A DNA stretch of 64,000 nucleotides from CAYMPH01 sp964392365. GTDB lineage: Bacteria; Spirochaetota; UBA4802; UBA5550. The stretch covers positions 62,001-126,000 of the forward strand of contig CAYMPH010000009.1 in assembly GCA_964392365.1 (NCBI GenBank). The letters are read 5' to 3'. How positions within the stretch are numbered: the stretch's first letter is position 1; every line of letters begins with the position of its first letter. A model generated the notes under the pieces. That model saw only the letters and a list, made by a program, of their open reading frames with translations, was not told where the DNA came from and did not search any database. Position numbers and translations under genes: made by a program. Shown here piece after piece: positions 61,639-64,000 of the stretch.

Positions 61639-63255
61639 CTATTTCTTTTTGTTATCTCTATAAAAATTGATTAATCCGTTTGTTGATGAATCATGAGATA
61701 TTCCACCTGATGATTCAAGCTCAGGCAGAATTTTTTTCGCTAAAACCTTTCCAAGCTCAACTCCCCACTGATCAAAAGAAAAAACATTCCATATAACTCC
61801 CTGAACAAAAATTTTATGCTCATATGCTGATATGAGTTTTCCCAGAACATACGGCGTCAGTTTTTTAATTAAAAACGAATTTGTAGGTCTGTTCCCAGGG
61901 AATGTTTTGTGCGGAATAAGTTTTTCAGGAATGCCTTCTGCTTTGCATTCTTCAGCAGTTTTCCCGAATGCGAGAGCTTCAGTCTGAGCGAAAAAATTTG
62001 CCATAAATTTAGAATGATGATCGCCGATTTTATTCAGGGGATTGACAAAGCCGATAAAATCTGACGGTATCAGCCGCGTACCCTGATGTATTAACTGATA
62101 AAAGGCATGCTGCCCGTTGGTTCCAGGTTCGCCCCATATGACAGGTCCGGTATTATAGTCAACCCTGTTCCCGTTTTTATCTACAGATTTCCCGTTTGAT
62201 TCCATATCTCCCTGCTGAAAATATGCAGCAAACCTGTGAAGATACTGATCATACGGAAGAATTGCATGAGACTGGGCATTAAAGAAATTACTATACCATA
62301 TTCCGAGAAGTGCCATTATAACAGGAATATTTTTTTCAAATGGTTCATTTCTGAAATGCCTGTCCATTTCATGGAATCCTTTTAATAATTCCATGAAATT
62401 ATCATAGCCGATTGATATCATGACAGGAAGACCAATGGCTGAACAAAGTGAATATCTGCCGCCCACCCAATCCCAGAATTCAAACATGTTTTCAGGATCA
62501 ATTCCGAATTTAACCACATCATCCCTGTTTGTCGAAAGTGCTACAAAATGCTTTGAAACCGCAGAAACGTTCTTTGCTTTTTCAAGAAAAATCGATCTGG
62601 CTGTTTCAGCATTAGTCATGGTTTCCTGGGTGGTAAAAGTTTTTGAAGCAATGATAAACAGGGTTTCTTCAATATTTATATTCTTAAATGTTTCAGCTAT
62701 ATGAGTTCCGTCAATATTGGAAACAAATAATGTTTTAATAGATCTTTCTGAATAAAACTTCAGTGCTTCAGCTGCCATAACAGGCCCGAGATCTGAACCA
62801 CCTATTCCGATATTAACAATATATTTAATCGGTTTCCCGGTATATCCCTTCCACTCGCCGCTTCTGATTCTTTCTGACAAAGATTTCATTTTTTCAAGAA
62901 CAGCAAATACTCCAGGCATAACATCTTTACCGTCAACCAGAACCGGTGTTTTTGACAGGTTTCTCAATGCAGTATGCAGAACAGGGCGATTTTCAGTTTC
63001 ATTTATTTTCTCACCTGTAAACATTTTTTCAATTTCCGGCTTCAAATTTACTGCTTTAGCAAGATCAAGCAGAAGCTGTATTGTTTGATCTGTAATTATA
63101 TTTTTTGAATAATCAAAAAGAATGTCTTCATTTATAATCCGGAATTTATCAGCACGGGAAGTGTCATTTTTAAAAAGTTCACGCAGATTAAAAGTTTCAG
63201 CATCTTTAAAATGCAATTGAAGAGATTTCCATTCTTTTAATTCAGTAAGTTTCAT
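61639..63255 (-). CDS. pgi: Glucose-6-phosphate isomerase
   Basis: Interconverts glucose 6-phosphate and fructose 6-phosphate. Motifs are 'VNIGIGGSDLGPVMAAEA', 'DWVGGRYSLCSAIGLPVM', 'WGEPGTNGQHAFYQLIHQGT' split as 'GEPGTNGQHAFYQLIHQ', 'DHHSKFMANFFAQTEALA' and the catalytic Lys region 'SFDQWGVELGKVL'. The length of 538 residues is usual. It is the first gene of a pair with the SpoIIE phosphatase. It links to the glycogen-debranching product by ordinary glycolysis. Confidence 0.97.
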   Translation of the reverse strand: MKLTELKEWKSLQLHFKDAETFNLRELFKNDTSRADKFRIINEDILFDYSKNIITDQTIQLLLDLAKAVNLKPEIEKMFTGEKINETENRPVLHTALRNLSKTPVLVDGKDVMPGVFAVLEKMKSLSERIRSGEWKGYTGKPIKYIVNIGIGGSDLGPVMAAEALKFYSERSIKTLFVSNIDGTHIAETFKNINIEETLFIIASKTFTTQETMTNAETARSIFLEKAKNVSAVSKHFVALSTNRDDVVKFGIDPENMFEFWDWVGGRYSLCSAIGLPVMISIGYDNFMELLKGFHEMDRHFRNEPFEKNIPVIMALLGIWYSNFFNAQSHAILPYDQYLHRFAAYFQQGDMESNGKSVDKNGNRVDYNTGPVIWGEPGTNGQHAFYQLIHQGTRLIPSDFIGFVNPLNKIGDHHSKFMANFFAQTEALAFGKTAEECKAEGIPEKLIPHKTFPGNRPTNSFLIKKLTPYVLGKLISAYEHKIFVQGVIWNVFSFDQWGVELGKVLAKKILPELESSGGISHDSSTNGLINFYRDNKKK

Positions 63256-63300
63256 AGTTCTATTCCTATTGATATTTTAATGACAATATTAATAAAATTG

Positions 63301-63452
63301 CTGCAGAGTCACTGAGGCAAAAAAAAAGATTATGAGATATTATATTTTTTATCTTTATAATTCCCATATCCACCTGTTTTACTTAATGTTTTTTAAAAAC
63401 TATTTTAAAGAAGTATGCGAAGAAAACCTCTGTGCCTTTGTGTATACGTGGC
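63301..63452. repeat. Degenerate inverted repeat with CTCTGTGCCTTTGTGT arm
   Basis: CTGCAGAGTCACTGAGGC (from 63301) and AACCTCTGTGCCTTTGTGT (about 63425-63443) are imperfect inverse copies enclosing about 105 AT-rich bases. The 'CCTCTGTGCCTCTGTG' style is a familiar intergenic repeat of environmental genomes (general knowledge). It fills the gap upstream of pgi, so the pgi promoter lies in or beside it. Nothing else is seen between 63256 and 63506. Confidence 0.5.
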
Positions 63453-63506
63453 TAAACAAAAGTTAAATTATTATTTCATATAAAATCTCAATAGTCAAGC
63501 AGATTT

Positions 63507-64000
63507 TTATTTACATAATGCTGAAAATGGGCATTTGACGCATAAAGGCTTTTTTTTGCAGATTGTACTTCCATGAGCTACAATTAAAGAGTGAAATTCT
63601 TTATAATCCTGTACATCGGCTTTGAAATTTTTATAAAACATATTCTGAATTGTATGGTAATCAAAAGAATCATCAATAAAACCCATCCTTGATAAAATTC
63701 TTTTAGTGTACGCATCTACTACAAAGATTTTTCTTCCAAGTCCGTAATTAAGCATAGAATCGGCAGTTTCCGGACCAATTCCATTAATTGAAAGAAGACT
63801 TTGCCTTAATGTGACATCAGGAATTTTCATTAACTTATTGAATTTATAATCATAATTCTTAAACCAATTAATAAAGTTTTTAACTTTAATTGATTTCTGA
63901 TTAAAATAGCCTGTAGGTTTTATTAAAGATCCGAGTTTTTCATTGGAAATGCTGTTTAAACTAAATGGATCAAGATAATTTTCTTTTTTTAAATTATAAA
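63507..64000 (-). CDS. Endonuclease III-like DNA glycosylase, 5' end cut by window edge
   Basis: A helix-hairpin-helix glycosylase with an iron-sulfur loop, open to the window edge (frame through 63998), so the true start lies outside. The upstream part reads 'LGSLIKPTGYFNQKSIKVKN', typical of this branch. The catalytic Asp is in 'IFVVDAYTKRIL', the HhH is 'LSINGIGPETADSMLNYG', and the cluster cysteines are in 'CKKKPLCVKCPFSALC' (C-x5-C-x2-C-x5-C). The Lys of endonuclease III is Glu here ('GPETAD'), as in monofunctional MagIII-like enzymes, so removal of alkylated bases is more likely than AP-lyase activity. Confidence 0.85.
   Translation of the reverse strand, partial: YNLKKENYLDPFSLNSISNEKLGSLIKPTGYFNQKSIKVKNFINWFKNYDYKFNKLMKIPDVTLRQSLLSINGIGPETADSMLNYGLGRKIFVVDAYTKRILSRMGFIDDSFDYHTIQNMFYKNFKADVQDYKEFHSLIVAHGSTICKKKPLCVKCPFSALCK

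Noticed and set aside
1..64000. CRISPR array, prophage or insertion sequence
   Set aside because: No regularly spaced direct repeats, cas genes, phage structural genes or transposases were seen; the tyrosine recombinase is a housekeeping Xer protein.

Overview
The window is one continuous stretch of AT-rich, gene-dense bacterial chromosome with no phage, plasmid or insertion-sequence genes. The best guess for the host is an uncultured member of the Spirochaetota. The reasons are a receiver-PAS-HisKA_2 kinase of a type common in spirochaetes, two outer-membrane proteins starting with an 'LKDGS..EG' domain like those of leptospira-type genomes, and the mix of SpoIID, RecBCD, split glycine dehydrogenase and c-di-GMP proteins. 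This is inference from protein style, not a phylogeny. TGA is an ordinary stop in many genes here (for example gcvH, recC, recB), so the code is standard.

Layout. 0-5 kb: glycine cleavage operon gcvT(partial)-gcvH-gcvPA-gcvPB-lipA. 5-15 kb: a small membrane protein, then a tightly coupled recC-recB-recD-rmuC operon. 15-24.5 kb: ispF and a STAS protein facing two envelope proteins (one OmpA-like), then a minus-strand run of spoIID-like, queA, a C4 zinc-ribbon protein, rnhA, recJ and xerD. 24.5-28 kb: a TolC / fusion protein / ATPase exporter operon that lacks a permease gene, then tRNA-Thr and tRNA-Tyr. 28-39 kb: a ThiF-like enzyme, recG, an Nramp metal transporter, a GAF/HD-GYP protein, etfBA, proS and a DUF1207 outer-membrane protein. 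39-43 kb: a DUF6873 protein, an HD hydrolase coupled to an unusual radical SAM enzyme, and a YciO-like protein. 43-48 kb: a DUF1573 lipoprotein with an in-frame TGA, glgX, a hybrid kinase and a DUF1858 protein. 48-52.5 kb: tandem outer-membrane paralogs, a coiled-coil membrane protein and a PilZ protein. 52.5-64 kb: amidase, YhcC-like radical SAM, mnmA, triple rhodanese and MBL genes in one coupled run, then CoA-binding protein, citrate synthase, SpoIIE phosphatase, pgi and a partial endonuclease III-like glycosylase.

The most exciting item is the DUF1573 gene at 43388-43756. A TGA sits exactly where the family's conserved cysteine belongs. The frame continues through the rest of the domain. 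A 14-bp hairpin with a small G-first loop begins at the base after the TGA, which is what a bacterial SECIS element looks like. It is best read as a candidate selenocysteine-containing DUF1573 lipoprotein, translated just ahead of glgX. No selA, selB, selC or selD gene lies in this window, so the Sec machinery must be looked for elsewhere in the genome.

Other themes are several unrelated inverted-repeat elements in the gaps, a Fur-family-like 7-1-7 operator between divergent envelope genes, and an orphan minus-strand terminator that hints at a small RNA. Signalling parts for c-di-GMP (HD-GYP, PilZ) and partner switching (STAS, SpoIIE) are scattered through the window.
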